Origin: Verrucomicrobiales bacterium
GTDB taxonomy: Bacteria > Verrucomicrobiota > Verrucomicrobiia > Verrucomicrobiales > DEV007
Assembly (NCBI GenBank): GCA_002698785.1
Contig: PAAG01000004.1
Coordinates: 1-64,000 of the forward strand
DNA length: 64,000 bases
Direction: 5' to 3'
In this document: positions 50,940 through 60,264 of the stretch, one piece after another
Numbering within the stretch: position 1 is the first letter of the stretch
Layout of the letters: each line of letters starts with the position of its first letter
Notes under the pieces: generated by a model
Databases searched by the model: none
The model's input: only the letters and a program-made list of their open reading frames with translations
Told to the model about the DNA's origin: nothing
Position numbers and translations under genes: made by a program

Positions 50940-52451
50940 ATGAAAACTTTCTCTCTCGTTTTGCTGTCCTGCTTTGCAGTTCAAATCGGTTCCACTCTCG
51001 AACTTTCCAAACTTTCTACTTTGAAATTGGGAGCGTTTGACGAAGGGGCCGCCGAGATGATCGATTACGATCCGGTGACGAAGAATGTCTTTTCCATCAA
51101 CGGTGAAAACAAGACTGTTGCAGTGATCGACATCTCCGATCCGACAGACATCAAGCTGCAAAACGAACTGAATATCGCCGACTACGGCAAGTCTCCCACG
51201 TGTGTTGCTGTGAAAAATGGATTGGTTGCCGTCACGATACGAGCCGAAGACAAGCAGGCTCCCGGACAGGTCGTGTTCTTCAAGACAGACGGAGAGATCG
51301 TCAGCGCCATGACCACCGGTGCTCTTCCGGATAACGTCATTTTCTCGCCGGATGGGAAATACTGCATCATCGCAAACGAGGGCGAGCCCTCCGACGACTA
51401 CACAAACGACCCCGAAGGCTCGGTAACCATTGTCGAGATCGGAAACGGAATGCCAAAAGAAGCTGTGGTAGCTGGCTTTTCAAATATTGAAGGCGGTGAA
51501 GGTGTCCGAGTCTTCGGCCCGAACGCAAGTCTTGCTCAGGACCTCGAGCCTGAATTTGCCGCCGTCTCCGGCGATTCAAAAACCGCCTTTGTGATCTGCC
51601 AGGAAAACAACGCTCTTGCAATCGTTGACCTGCCGACTTGCACTGTGAAAGCAGTGAAGAGTCTCGGCACCAAAGATCACAGCAAAGAGGGAAATGGATT
51701 CGACGCCAGCAACAAGACGGATGCCGCGGACATCAGGACATGGCCGGTAAAAGGTCTCTACCTTCCTGATGCGATCCTGAGCTATGATGTTGGCGGAAAA
51801 GGCTATCTCATCACAGCCAACGAAGGCGATGCTCGTGATTACGAATCATACAGCGAGGAGACCCGCGTCGAAGATCTCAAACTCGATCCTGACAAGTTCC
51901 CGAACGCTGCCGAACTGCAGGACGAGAAAATGCTCGGGCGTCTGAAAACAACAACCACTCTCGGCGATACGGATGGTGACGGCGATGTCGACGAAATTTA
52001 CAGCTTCGGTGCCCGCTCTTTCTCGATCTGGGACGAAGAAGGTAATCTCGTCTATGACAGTGGCGACGAGTTCGAGCAGATACTTTCCAAGGAACTCGGA
52101 GAAGGTTTCAACTCCACGAATGACGAGCAGCCTTCTTTCAAAGACCGCAGCGATGACAAAGGTCCCGAACCGGAAGCGCTTGCTCTCGGAGTGGTCGACG
52201 GGAAAACGTATGCCTTCATCGGATTAGAGCGCTGCGGAGGAATATTGGTTTACGACGTGACTGATCCAGCCGCACCAACATACCAGACTTTCTATGCTGG
52301 TCGCGATTTTACCAAGCCGATTGAAGAAGCTGGAGATCTCGGTCCTGAAGACTTGGAATTTATCCCTGCCTCAGATTCTCCAAACGGAATGAATCTCTTA
52401 ATTTCGGGCAACGAAGTCAGCGGAACGGTAACCGTTCTCGAAGTGAAATAA
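50940..52451 (+). CDS. Choice-of-anchor I / alkaline phosphatase-like beta-propeller protein
   Basis: DGKYCIIANEGEPSDDYTNDPEGSVTIVEI; YLITANEGDARDYESYSEETRV; LGDTDGDGDVDEIYSFGARSFSIWDEEGNLVYDSGDEFE; GPEPEALALGVVDGKTYAFIGLERCGGILVYD. Confidence 0.88.
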   Translation: MKTFSLVLLSCFAVQIGSTLELSKLSTLKLGAFDEGAAEMIDYDPVTKNVFSINGENKTVAVIDISDPTDIKLQNELNIADYGKSPTCVAVKNGLVAVTIRAEDKQAPGQVVFFKTDGEIVSAMTTGALPDNVIFSPDGKYCIIANEGEPSDDYTNDPEGSVTIVEIGNGMPKEAVVAGFSNIEGGEGVRVFGPNASLAQDLEPEFAAVSGDSKTAFVICQENNALAIVDLPTCTVKAVKSLGTKDHSKEGNGFDASNKTDAADIRTWPVKGLYLPDAILSYDVGGKGYLITANEGDARDYESYSEETRVEDLKLDPDKFPNAAELQDEKMLGRLKTTTTLGDTDGDGDVDEIYSFGARSFSIWDEEGNLVYDSGDEFEQILSKELGEGFNSTNDEQPSFKDRSDDKGPEPEALALGVVDGKTYAFIGLERCGGILVYDVTDPAAPTYQTFYAGRDFTKPIEEAGDLGPEDLEFIPASDSPNGMNLLISGNEVSGTVTVLEVK

Positions 52452-52453
52452 GT

Positions 52454-53638
52454 CTACCGAAACACCTCGGTTGAAAGACGGTCACGAGAGTCGCCGATTG
52501 TGACCGGGCGGCCGTTCGGTGAGTAGGCATTCTTGTGAATATCAATTCTCAAGGCTCTACCAATGATTCCATTGAATTGCTTTACGGAGATTAAGGGGCG
52601 GACGGGATTTTGGCCCAGCTTTCCTGTCTCTCCGATTATTTTTCCAGGAATGATACCGCCTCCTGCAACCACCGCTGGAGAGAAGTAAGTAGTCAGACGC
52701 CTTTTCCCGTTGTGAAAATAAGCATGGCGCCCGAGATCCGTTCGTATGACGACGAGCGTTTCATCGAGCAGATCTCGCGTATCCAGATCTGTAATCAAAG
52801 CGGAGAAGCCATCGTCGAGTTGTCCGAACAAATTCTTCACGGCAGGAAGATAGTTTTCTCCATCCTCGTCCCAGCCATCCAGAGCAACCTCCACGAATGA
52901 CGCCTTGTCATTTTCGACGAGCCGACGAGCAAGAAGACAAGCCTTTCCGAAATCGTGATCTCCGTAGAGTGACCTGGATTCGTCGGGCTCCTCTGCCAAA
53001 TTGAGGCATTCAAGAGCCTCCGGATCGGAAAAAAGCCTCGTCATCACGCTTGGTTGTCCGTTGAGTATTCCTAACAAGTGACTATTTCTGTTCCAGGTTT
53101 TGGCTCGACTCATCGTATCAATGGCTTCGTTCGGATTACTGATCACGATGGGCTTGGCGAGGTGTTCCGGGAAAAATGCCGAGCCTTTTTCGCACCCTCC
53201 ATTCAAACGGTAATACGGTAACTGCCCTTCCGATTGCAGGGCACACCACGAACCGATGTAGGGGTGTCGGAAAGTAAGCCTCGGCGTGTAGCCTGTATGA
53301 AGGGAATATTGTTCAACGTTGTCACCGTGTGAGGGCGGGCCTGCCACTGTGCGGAAGAGCATGCATTTGTCCATTAGGGCAGCTGTCTTTGGCAGCCACT
53401 CGCAGATCGACAGTCCTTCTATCGATGTGGGGATACTCTTCGGCGGATCGGAAATTCCTTTGTAGGCGTCTTCGTGAAAGTTGAATGTCTCATACTGACT
53501 CATGCCACCTTTCATATTGAGGAAAATGACATGATTAGCCGTGCCGAAAGCCTTGGGGGGCTCTTTCGATTGACTGCACTGACAAAACAATATCAGGAGT
53601 AGTGTGATTGTTTTGCTATGGGATTCGACAGAATTCAT
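52454..53638 (-). CDS. DUF1501 family protein
   Basis: VIFLNMKGGMSQYETFNF; CMLFRTVAGPPSHGDNVEQYSLHTGY; VEVALDGWDEDGENYLPAVKNLFGQLDDGFSALI. Confidence 0.85.
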   Translation of the reverse strand: MNSVESHSKTITLLLILFCQCSQSKEPPKAFGTANHVIFLNMKGGMSQYETFNFHEDAYKGISDPPKSIPTSIEGLSICEWLPKTAALMDKCMLFRTVAGPPSHGDNVEQYSLHTGYTPRLTFRHPYIGSWCALQSEGQLPYYRLNGGCEKGSAFFPEHLAKPIVISNPNEAIDTMSRAKTWNRNSHLLGILNGQPSVMTRLFSDPEALECLNLAEEPDESRSLYGDHDFGKACLLARRLVENDKASFVEVALDGWDEDGENYLPAVKNLFGQLDDGFSALITDLDTRDLLDETLVVIRTDLGRHAYFHNGKRRLTTYFSPAVVAGGGIIPGKIIGETGKLGQNPVRPLISVKQFNGIIGRALRIDIHKNAYSPNGRPVTIGDSRDRLSTEVFR

Positions 53639-54854
53639 TGGAGAGAAATAGGGCGTGGCAAAGTTCGCGCGTATCTGCCTCGACTATGAGAGAAAACTCT
53701 TCGCTAGTTGGTTTGCGAGACAGCGCACTGAGGAAGAGGAGTTCCGGGGGCATTACAGAAACCTCTTTCTCATTGTCAAAAATCTGGTCGATAACGAGAT
53801 GCCGCTGGATCGCCGTTGTCGCCTTCATTTCGGAATACCGAGAAACGTCTGCGATTTGTAAAGCCTGGGATACTGCATCTTTCCATTCAGTAGCATTTCG
53901 CTTTGAAGGTATCGCGAACTCAGAGTCGTTTGAGAAATCCACGAACTGCGGATCGATCAGGACTGCACGGATCAGTCCCTTTTCATCATATCTCTGATTT
54001 CGAAATCGCTGCACCCAGGGGCCAAGGCGACTTCTTGTCGCATCGACTTCGTAGTCTCTCTCGGCCAAGTACCTCCAATTTTCGTTGCCTGTGAGGTGGG
54101 CGAGGTAACGTCCAACGATCGAGAATTCCGTAAACTTGTTGTATCGGAAGTCTGTCAGCCATTCTGCAAATTCGTGCAGTGCTCGCTGGTTTCCGATGTC
54201 GCGATCTTTCTCCACGACTCTCTCCAGCCGTCGCTCAGAGTGAATCTCAATGTAAGGCTCAACCCAGCCTAATGTCGCTGCGGAGCGGGGGAGCCCTCTG
54301 TCCGGCCCGAAAACCGTATCCGGTCGAATGACAAATCCTTCGCGTTTGAAGAATCCGGCAAACCCATAAAAATCCCTAGTCCTTGAACGACGATAGGCGT
54401 GATCATGGCAGTGAATGCAATTCATACTCTCACCAAACAGGGAAGGGCCGAGGGTCTTGGCGCGGGCAAAAGCCTCTTCGTCAGAATTCACAGACCCTTC
54501 CCTGGTTTCGAACCATCCCTGCAATCTTTGGTCCACCGGGGTGTTCAGGGCGACCTGTTGTCGCACCCACTCAATGTCGTCTCCTTTCGTGATCCCCAGC
54601 AACTCGGTCCAGTATCTGGTCAACGCATCGTTGTATGCGGGGCTTGCGATAAGCTGATCGACAAAATCGTTGTAGACCGTGTCTTGATTGATCTCCTGAA
54701 CGACTTCGGGAGAGGGGAGCGTTCCGAGTAGCCTGATGTGCAGCCGCCGCAATACATCTGAGGAAAAACCCGTATCGGTAAACCGAAGGTCCACTGCAGC
54801 CGCATTTTTCCAGAGCGCGAGAGAAAGAATACCGAAAACCAGCCACCGCATCAT
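53616..54854 (-). CDS. DUF1549-like protein with CxxCH motif
   Basis: RRLHIRLLGTLPSPEVVQEI; GESMNCIHCHDHAYRRSRTRDFYGFAGFFKRE. Confidence 0.78.
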   Translation of the reverse strand: MMRWLVFGILSLALWKNAAAVDLRFTDTGFSSDVLRRLHIRLLGTLPSPEVVQEINQDTVYNDFVDQLIASPAYNDALTRYWTELLGITKGDDIEWVRQQVALNTPVDQRLQGWFETREGSVNSDEEAFARAKTLGPSLFGESMNCIHCHDHAYRRSRTRDFYGFAGFFKREGFVIRPDTVFGPDRGLPRSAATLGWVEPYIEIHSERRLERVVEKDRDIGNQRALHEFAEWLTDFRYNKFTEFSIVGRYLAHLTGNENWRYLAERDYEVDATRSRLGPWVQRFRNQRYDEKGLIRAVLIDPQFVDFSNDSEFAIPSKRNATEWKDAVSQALQIADVSRYSEMKATTAIQRHLVIDQIFDNEKEVSVMPPELLFLSALSRKPTSEEFSLIVEADTRELCHALFLSNEFCRIP

Positions 54855-54976
54855 TGAATAGCGTTAGCGAATCAGCAATCAATGGGTCAAGAGGTGGATT
54901 GTAAAAGTTAACGTAGACGTGATCACTTGATCGCTGGGATTCCTCTGAGTAGATTGTCAGGTTCGTATCCTATCCT

Positions 54977-55600
54977 GTGGCGGTTCCAGATACCAGTGTT
55001 TCACTCCTTCTGCAGCTCAAAGACCCCGGCAATCAATTCGCCTGGGAAGAGTTTGTGAGGCTCTATGGCCCGTTAATCTACGGTTTTGGCCTTCGCCGTG
55101 GTGTCGCTGTCGATGATGCGGACGACTATGCGCAGGACGTTCTCACCCAGGTTTCGCGTTCTCTGGAGAGTTTCAGCTACGATCCAGAGATTGGGAAATT
55201 TCGTTCCTGGTTGTTTCAGATCGCTCGCAACATCTGGTTGAAACGTGGACGGACGATGGGCCGTCGACCGGGGCTTGTTGGTGGCTCGACGATTATGCGA
55301 GTCGCAGAGTCGGACCATGCTGTAGATGGTGCCGCAGAATTGGAAAAAGAATGGGAGGCCGAGTATCGGCGACAGATCTTCGCCCGCGCCTGCGAAAAGG
55401 TGAGTGAATCGGCAGATGCAGAAAGTTGGAATACATTCTGGAGGACCGCTGTTCTTGGAGAAAACTGCGAAGAGGTGGCAGCAGAACTTGGTATCGCTAT
55501 CGGGACGCTCTACGTCAGGCGCTCTCGAATGCTCGCGCGAGTAAAGGATGCCGTTCAAGAGGTGGAACGTGAATGGGAGCACTTTGAAATCGCTGCCTGA
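54977..55600 (+). CDS. ECF-type RNA polymerase sigma factor
   Basis: FVRLYGPLIYGFGLRRGVAVDDADDYAQDVLTQVSRSL...KFRSWLFQIARNIWLKRGR; VAAELGIAIGTLYVRRSRMLARVK. GTG start. Confidence 0.88.
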   Translation: MAVPDTSVSLLLQLKDPGNQFAWEEFVRLYGPLIYGFGLRRGVAVDDADDYAQDVLTQVSRSLESFSYDPEIGKFRSWLFQIARNIWLKRGRTMGRRPGLVGGSTIMRVAESDHAVDGAAELEKEWEAEYRRQIFARACEKVSESADAESWNTFWRTAVLGENCEEVAAELGIAIGTLYVRRSRMLARVKDAVQEVEREWEHFEIAA

Positions 55601-55603
55601 TCC

Positions 55604-57847
55604 ATGAGCGATTCCAATACGTGCCCGCAAAAAGAAGACCTGTTGGCTCTGGCCGAGGGAAGGTTGGGCGAGGCACATTCTTTACAAGACCTCGAAGCTC
55701 ACCTTTCGCGCTGTCCTGAATGCAGAAGTACGTTGGAGAATATGCTGTCCTCTTCTGCTGACTCCGGTTTGCTTCTTCAAGTCGCGGACTGGAGGCCTGA
55801 GCAGGAAAAATTCAAACCCGTTTTTCAGACGGTTATCGATTCATCGTTTCGATTGGCAAAGAGAATCGATCTGTCGAAATTCGCTTTCGTTGACTCCGTT
55901 GATGGAAACCTTGTTTCGGGGAAAATCGGTCTCATGGAACTCAAGGAACTCATCGGTTCCGGGGGAATGGGAGCGGTGTTTCGGGCCTATGATCCTGAGT
56001 TGGATCGAGACGTTGCTGTGAAGGCACTGCGTCCTGAATTGGCCGGAAGAGAAGATGTGGCCCATTTGTTCTTAGACGAAGCCCGGGCAGCTGCCGCTCT
56101 CCATCACGAGAATGTTTTGCCGATCTATCACGTCGCTCGTGAAGACGGGGAGATTTGCTCTTTCGTAATGCCTGTCATCGAAGGCGGATCCCTGGCTGAT
56201 CTCCTTGCTGAAAGCGAAGGGGCATTACCTTTTGATCGCGTCCTCGACATCGCTACGAAGGCGACAAAAGCTCTCGCTGCAGCCCATGCTGAGGGAATTG
56301 TCCATCGTGATGTAAAGCCAGCCAATATCCTGGTAGAAGCGAATGGACCGGGAGTATGGTTGGCTGATTTCGGTCTTGCCCGAGCTGCGCAGCATGGTTT
56401 CGGAGAAGGCATGATCGTCGGGACTCCCGATTATGCAGCACCAGAGGTCATGCAAGGAAAGGAAGGGACGATTCAGTCTGACCTGTATAGCCTCGGCAAG
56501 GTATTTCGTGAGATGATTCGTGGAAAGGGGGCGACAGAAAAGGAAGTGCCCCATTGGTTTGAGAAATTGGCGGATAACCTGCAGGACGAGAATCCTTCTG
56601 CCAGACCTACCAGTGCCGAAGAGGTATTGGAAAACATAGAGAGCAACCTCGCCGACGAATGGGAATCTAAGTCTCGCCAGCACGCCCAGCGGCATGTCCG
56701 ACGTTCAGTGGGTTGGATAGTGGGTGCCTTGGTAGGAGTCGTTGTCCTTGCATGGCTCATCGATGCCTTTGCTGGTTTAGTCGTGACAAATACCGTGATT
56801 CGTCAATTCACGGGAAATCCAATCTCAGTGGATGGAAAATGGGGAAGTTTCTCTTCCATTGAAGAAGCGCTTCAAGACGTTGATGGTGATGCCACGATCC
56901 GCATTGCCAAGGATGCCCAGATTGGAGTGTCTGAGCGCCTCGACTTTTCCGGTCGCGCTCTCAGGTTGCTTTCCCGACCAGGAGGGGAAACGGAGGTCAT
57001 TTTTCAAAAGGGCCTCGACTATGGGATGTTCGAAATCAAGAACGGCTCGCTAGAAATCAAAAACGTCACGCTTCGCTATCGGGGCACGGGAGTTGAAGAA
57101 CCGGAGGCGCTGATTTCGTTATACGATTCTTCCGCATTTCTTGAGAATTTGAATACGCGGAGACATTCATCCGGGAATGTCTCTAAGACAGGGCGAACAA
57201 TTTTCGTGTTGCGAGGCAACAGTGAGGCGACCGTCCGCAATTGTTCCTTGATGACAGAGCGAACAGGGAAAGCAGCGATTGCTGTGTCCACGGAGTCGAC
57301 CAAAAAAAAGATCGCTATCATCGATTGCAAGTTCGTGGGTGAGAACCTTGTTCACGTAGTTTGTCCCGAATCGACTGAAGAATCCGGAACAGTCGACATA
57401 ATCGTAGAGAATTCCACTATTCTCACGACCTGCCATTTTCGGATGGGTCGTGGCGCTGGTGGGGTACGGACCGAGATTCAATCGAGCGAGAGCCTCTGGC
57501 AATCCAGCGGACCAGTATTGAACTTCAGGAATAACGAATCCGACGGAGTAAGAAGAAATTTTCATTTCCATGACAAAGGATCTTTCATTGCCGTGGGACG
57601 TACAGAAGCGATCTATTCGGCGGGCCTCATTTCATCGCCCCGCTTAAGGGCTACGCGAGGCAATCCGGAATTGGCCGAGGCTGACTGGGAAGATTTCTGG
57701 CAGGACAGCCCCAATATTTCTTTGGAGAAAACCCAATGGGTTTCCTGGATTGTAGATTTCACAAAGGGCCGAAACCCAGAGTGGAATCCCGAGCTCGATC
57801 TGACCAAATGGGTCGACGAAATCGAGTATTCCGAATTTTTTCAGTAA
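55604..57847 (+). CDS. Ser/Thr protein kinase with N-terminal ZAS-type zinc finger, one TM helix and C-terminal beta-helix-like domain
   Basis: HLSRCPEC (Hx3Cx2C); IGSGGMGAVFRAYDPELDRDVAVKALR; HRDVKPANILVE; DFGLARA; WIVGALVGVVVLAWLIDAF; repeated EIKNGSLEIKNVTLRY-type strands. Confidence 0.92.
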   Translation: MSDSNTCPQKEDLLALAEGRLGEAHSLQDLEAHLSRCPECRSTLENMLSSSADSGLLLQVADWRPEQEKFKPVFQTVIDSSFRLAKRIDLSKFAFVDSVDGNLVSGKIGLMELKELIGSGGMGAVFRAYDPELDRDVAVKALRPELAGREDVAHLFLDEARAAAALHHENVLPIYHVAREDGEICSFVMPVIEGGSLADLLAESEGALPFDRVLDIATKATKALAAAHAEGIVHRDVKPANILVEANGPGVWLADFGLARAAQHGFGEGMIVGTPDYAAPEVMQGKEGTIQSDLYSLGKVFREMIRGKGATEKEVPHWFEKLADNLQDENPSARPTSAEEVLENIESNLADEWESKSRQHAQRHVRRSVGWIVGALVGVVVLAWLIDAFAGLVVTNTVIRQFTGNPISVDGKWGSFSSIEEALQDVDGDATIRIAKDAQIGVSERLDFSGRALRLLSRPGGETEVIFQKGLDYGMFEIKNGSLEIKNVTLRYRGTGVEEPEALISLYDSSAFLENLNTRRHSSGNVSKTGRTIFVLRGNSEATVRNCSLMTERTGKAAIAVSTESTKKKIAIIDCKFVGENLVHVVCPESTEESGTVDIIVENSTILTTCHFRMGRGAGGVRTEIQSSESLWQSSGPVLNFRNNESDGVRRNFHFHDKGSFIAVGRTEAIYSAGLISSPRLRATRGNPELAEADWEDFWQDSPNISLEKTQWVSWIVDFTKGRNPEWNPELDLTKWVDEIEYSEFFQ

Positions 57848-57877
57848 GGTTTTGCGTGAAGCGGGAAATCCCGTTTC

Positions 57878-59485
57878 ATGACAACACCACTTCCTTCTAA
57901 ATTCTTCCTGAGAACAGTCACGGTTCTGTCGATTGCTGCCGTTCTTGCTAAGTTTTCGTTTGCTGGGGAGGAATGGACCAGTGGCCCTGAGGCTCAACTC
58001 GTCCTTGGGCAAATGGAATTCACCGACAACAATATCGGATCTGACGAATTCGGTTTCGATGGTCCGTGGGATGTGGCAGTAGACCCCAACACCGGAAAAA
58101 TATTCGTCGCAGATACGAATAATCATCGAGTGCTGCGATTCGCTGCTTTTTCTAGTCTCTCCAACGGCGATGCGGCAGAGGCCGTGTTCGGCCAGCCGGA
58201 CTTCGATACGAATGATCCAGGTGTTGACCAGTCGACGTTCGATACTCCGACGGGCGTTCTCGTGGATTCTGACGGGAGACTGTGGGTCAGCGATGCGGGG
58301 AACAACCGGGTGCTTCGATTCGAAAGTGCGAGTGATCTCGATTCCGGAGCCCTCGCAGATGGAGTGCTGGGGCAGGCGAATTATGTGGATGATGGCAACG
58401 CTGTCACCGATTCCAATTTCAGTTCTCCGAGAAATCTGGCAATTGACAGCAGCGGCAATCTATTCGTGGCCGATCCAGGTAACAGTCGAGTTTTGATGTT
58501 TCCCGATGCTGCCAACCTCCCCGATGGAGGTGCCGCGACCATCGTGTTTGGTCAGGAAAATTTCACTGACCCTGGTGTAGGGTTTGATCGCGATGGCTTG
58601 TATATCCCGGGAGGCGTGGCCGTAGATGAAAACGGAACACTTTGGATCGCCGATGGAAGTAACAACAGGGTGCTCCGCTTTGATAATGCTGCTACCCGCA
58701 GCAACGGAGATGATGCCGATTTTGTTCTCGGTCAGAATGATTTTACGACTGGCGATTCCGGTGCAACGCAGGGAGAATTTAATGGCCCACAGGATCTTGT
58801 CGTTGATGCAGAGGGCACTCTTTGGGTCTCTGAATTCTCAAACCAGCGGGTGCAGGGGTTTAAAAATGCATCGAGCTTGTCGAATGGCGAGCTTTCAGAC
58901 TTCGTGCTTGGTCAGGAAGACTTCGATACCTTTGACGGCACGGCCACTGCCTCCACGACCTCTGTGCTGCGAGGGATTGCTCTCGATTCCAGCGGGCGAA
59001 TCTACGTGACTGGGTTTGGTAATCGTCGGATCCTCGTTTTTGAAAAAGATCGATACCTTCCCGATTTCACTGTCGGCGAAAACGCAGCCAAGCAGAGGGG
59101 GGGCAGAATTTACAATTCGAATGGAGCAGGGCAGAAGAAGTCTGTCCGCACTGATAACAAAAAGGTGAAATTTATCACCTATCTGGAAAACGATGGGAAC
59201 ATTCCTGACAGTTACAGAATACAGAGCAGGAAAACGAACTCGAAATTCCAGATTAAGGTCTTTCAGATCAGTGGTGGCAAAATCAATGTGACTGCCGGAG
59301 CTAAGACAGGTACGCATATTTCTCCGGAAACTGCCGGAGGCGGAAGGCTTCAATACAATCTCGAAGTAAAGCCGAAGAAGAAGATCAAAGAGAAGCGGGC
59401 GAACATCAACGCTTGGCTTCAGGGCAGCTCTGTTTACGATGGGGAATTGGACAGAGTCATTGGGCGTGTGAAAAACCGTCCGTAG
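57878..59485 (+). CDS. NHL-repeat beta-propeller protein, paralog 2
   Basis: Same architecture and C-terminal domain (GAGQKKSVRTDNKKVKFITYLENDGNI) as 49280-50863. Confidence 0.9.
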   Translation: MTTPLPSKFFLRTVTVLSIAAVLAKFSFAGEEWTSGPEAQLVLGQMEFTDNNIGSDEFGFDGPWDVAVDPNTGKIFVADTNNHRVLRFAAFSSLSNGDAAEAVFGQPDFDTNDPGVDQSTFDTPTGVLVDSDGRLWVSDAGNNRVLRFESASDLDSGALADGVLGQANYVDDGNAVTDSNFSSPRNLAIDSSGNLFVADPGNSRVLMFPDAANLPDGGAATIVFGQENFTDPGVGFDRDGLYIPGGVAVDENGTLWIADGSNNRVLRFDNAATRSNGDDADFVLGQNDFTTGDSGATQGEFNGPQDLVVDAEGTLWVSEFSNQRVQGFKNASSLSNGELSDFVLGQEDFDTFDGTATASTTSVLRGIALDSSGRIYVTGFGNRRILVFEKDRYLPDFTVGENAAKQRGGRIYNSNGAGQKKSVRTDNKKVKFITYLENDGNIPDSYRIQSRKTNSKFQIKVFQISGGKINVTAGAKTGTHISPETAGGGRLQYNLEVKPKKKIKEKRANINAWLQGSSVYDGELDRVIGRVKNRP

Positions 59486-59517
59486 ACCAGTCCCTCCACT
59501 GAAAAGAAGGAGCCAAA

Positions 59518-60237
59518 TCAGCCCGAGTTCTTCCGGTATTTTGCCGGTGTTATACCGATGACTTTCTGAAAACGCTTAGTGAAAGCGCTTTGATCGCAGA
59601 ATCCGAATTTCTCGGAAACTGATGCAATCGATTCATCCGAACTTCGAAGAGTAGCAGCAGCTGCGTGAATTCGTGAGCGAAGAACAAACTCCTGCGGAGT
59701 GATCCCTAACAATTCCTTAAACTGGCGATGCAGTTGCCGGGAAGAAATTGAGAACTTCCTGGCAAGATCTTCGATGGTGAGAAGGCAATCGGGATTCCTA
59801 CTGATGAAGTCGATTACTTTCGAAGCTGCAGAATGCTGGAGATACAAGTTTCGTTGCTTTGAGACATTTCGAGTGAAACCGACTACGCCGACTGCCTTGC
59901 CGGAATCAGTCAGCACGGGATACTTCGTCGTTGAAAACCACTCGAGAATTCCAACTTGGTTGTAGAGAACCTCAAGCCGATCGACGACAGGGGATTTTGT
60001 TTCCAGGGCTTCCTGATCACTCGACAGGAGCACCGTTGCAATTTCCCTTGGATAACGATCAAAATCTGTTGTTCCGACGATCGCCTCCCGGTTCGGTAGT
60101 CCCAATCTCTCGATCAGTGCCACATTGGCGTAATGAAACCGCCCCTCTTCGTCTTTTACGAAAAAGTAGAGTTCTGGCATGTGTTCGAACAAGCCGAACA
60201 GGGATTTCACCAGCGGGTGTTGGAGAAGAGGAGACAT
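59518..60237 (-). CDS. PAS-AraC transcriptional regulator
   Basis: PAS ELYFFVKDEEGRFHYANVALIERLG; AraC HTH LARKFSISSRQLHRQFKELLGITPQEFVL...GFCDQSAFTKRFQKVIGITPAKYR. Confidence 0.92.
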   Translation of the reverse strand: MSPLLQHPLVKSLFGLFEHMPELYFFVKDEEGRFHYANVALIERLGLPNREAIVGTTDFDRYPREIATVLLSSDQEALETKSPVVDRLEVLYNQVGILEWFSTTKYPVLTDSGKAVGVVGFTRNVSKQRNLYLQHSAASKVIDFISRNPDCLLTIEDLARKFSISSRQLHRQFKELLGITPQEFVLRSRIHAAAATLRSSDESIASVSEKFGFCDQSAFTKRFQKVIGITPAKYRKNSG

Positions 60238-60264
60238 TGACCGGGCTTTGAAGCCGGAACCGCC

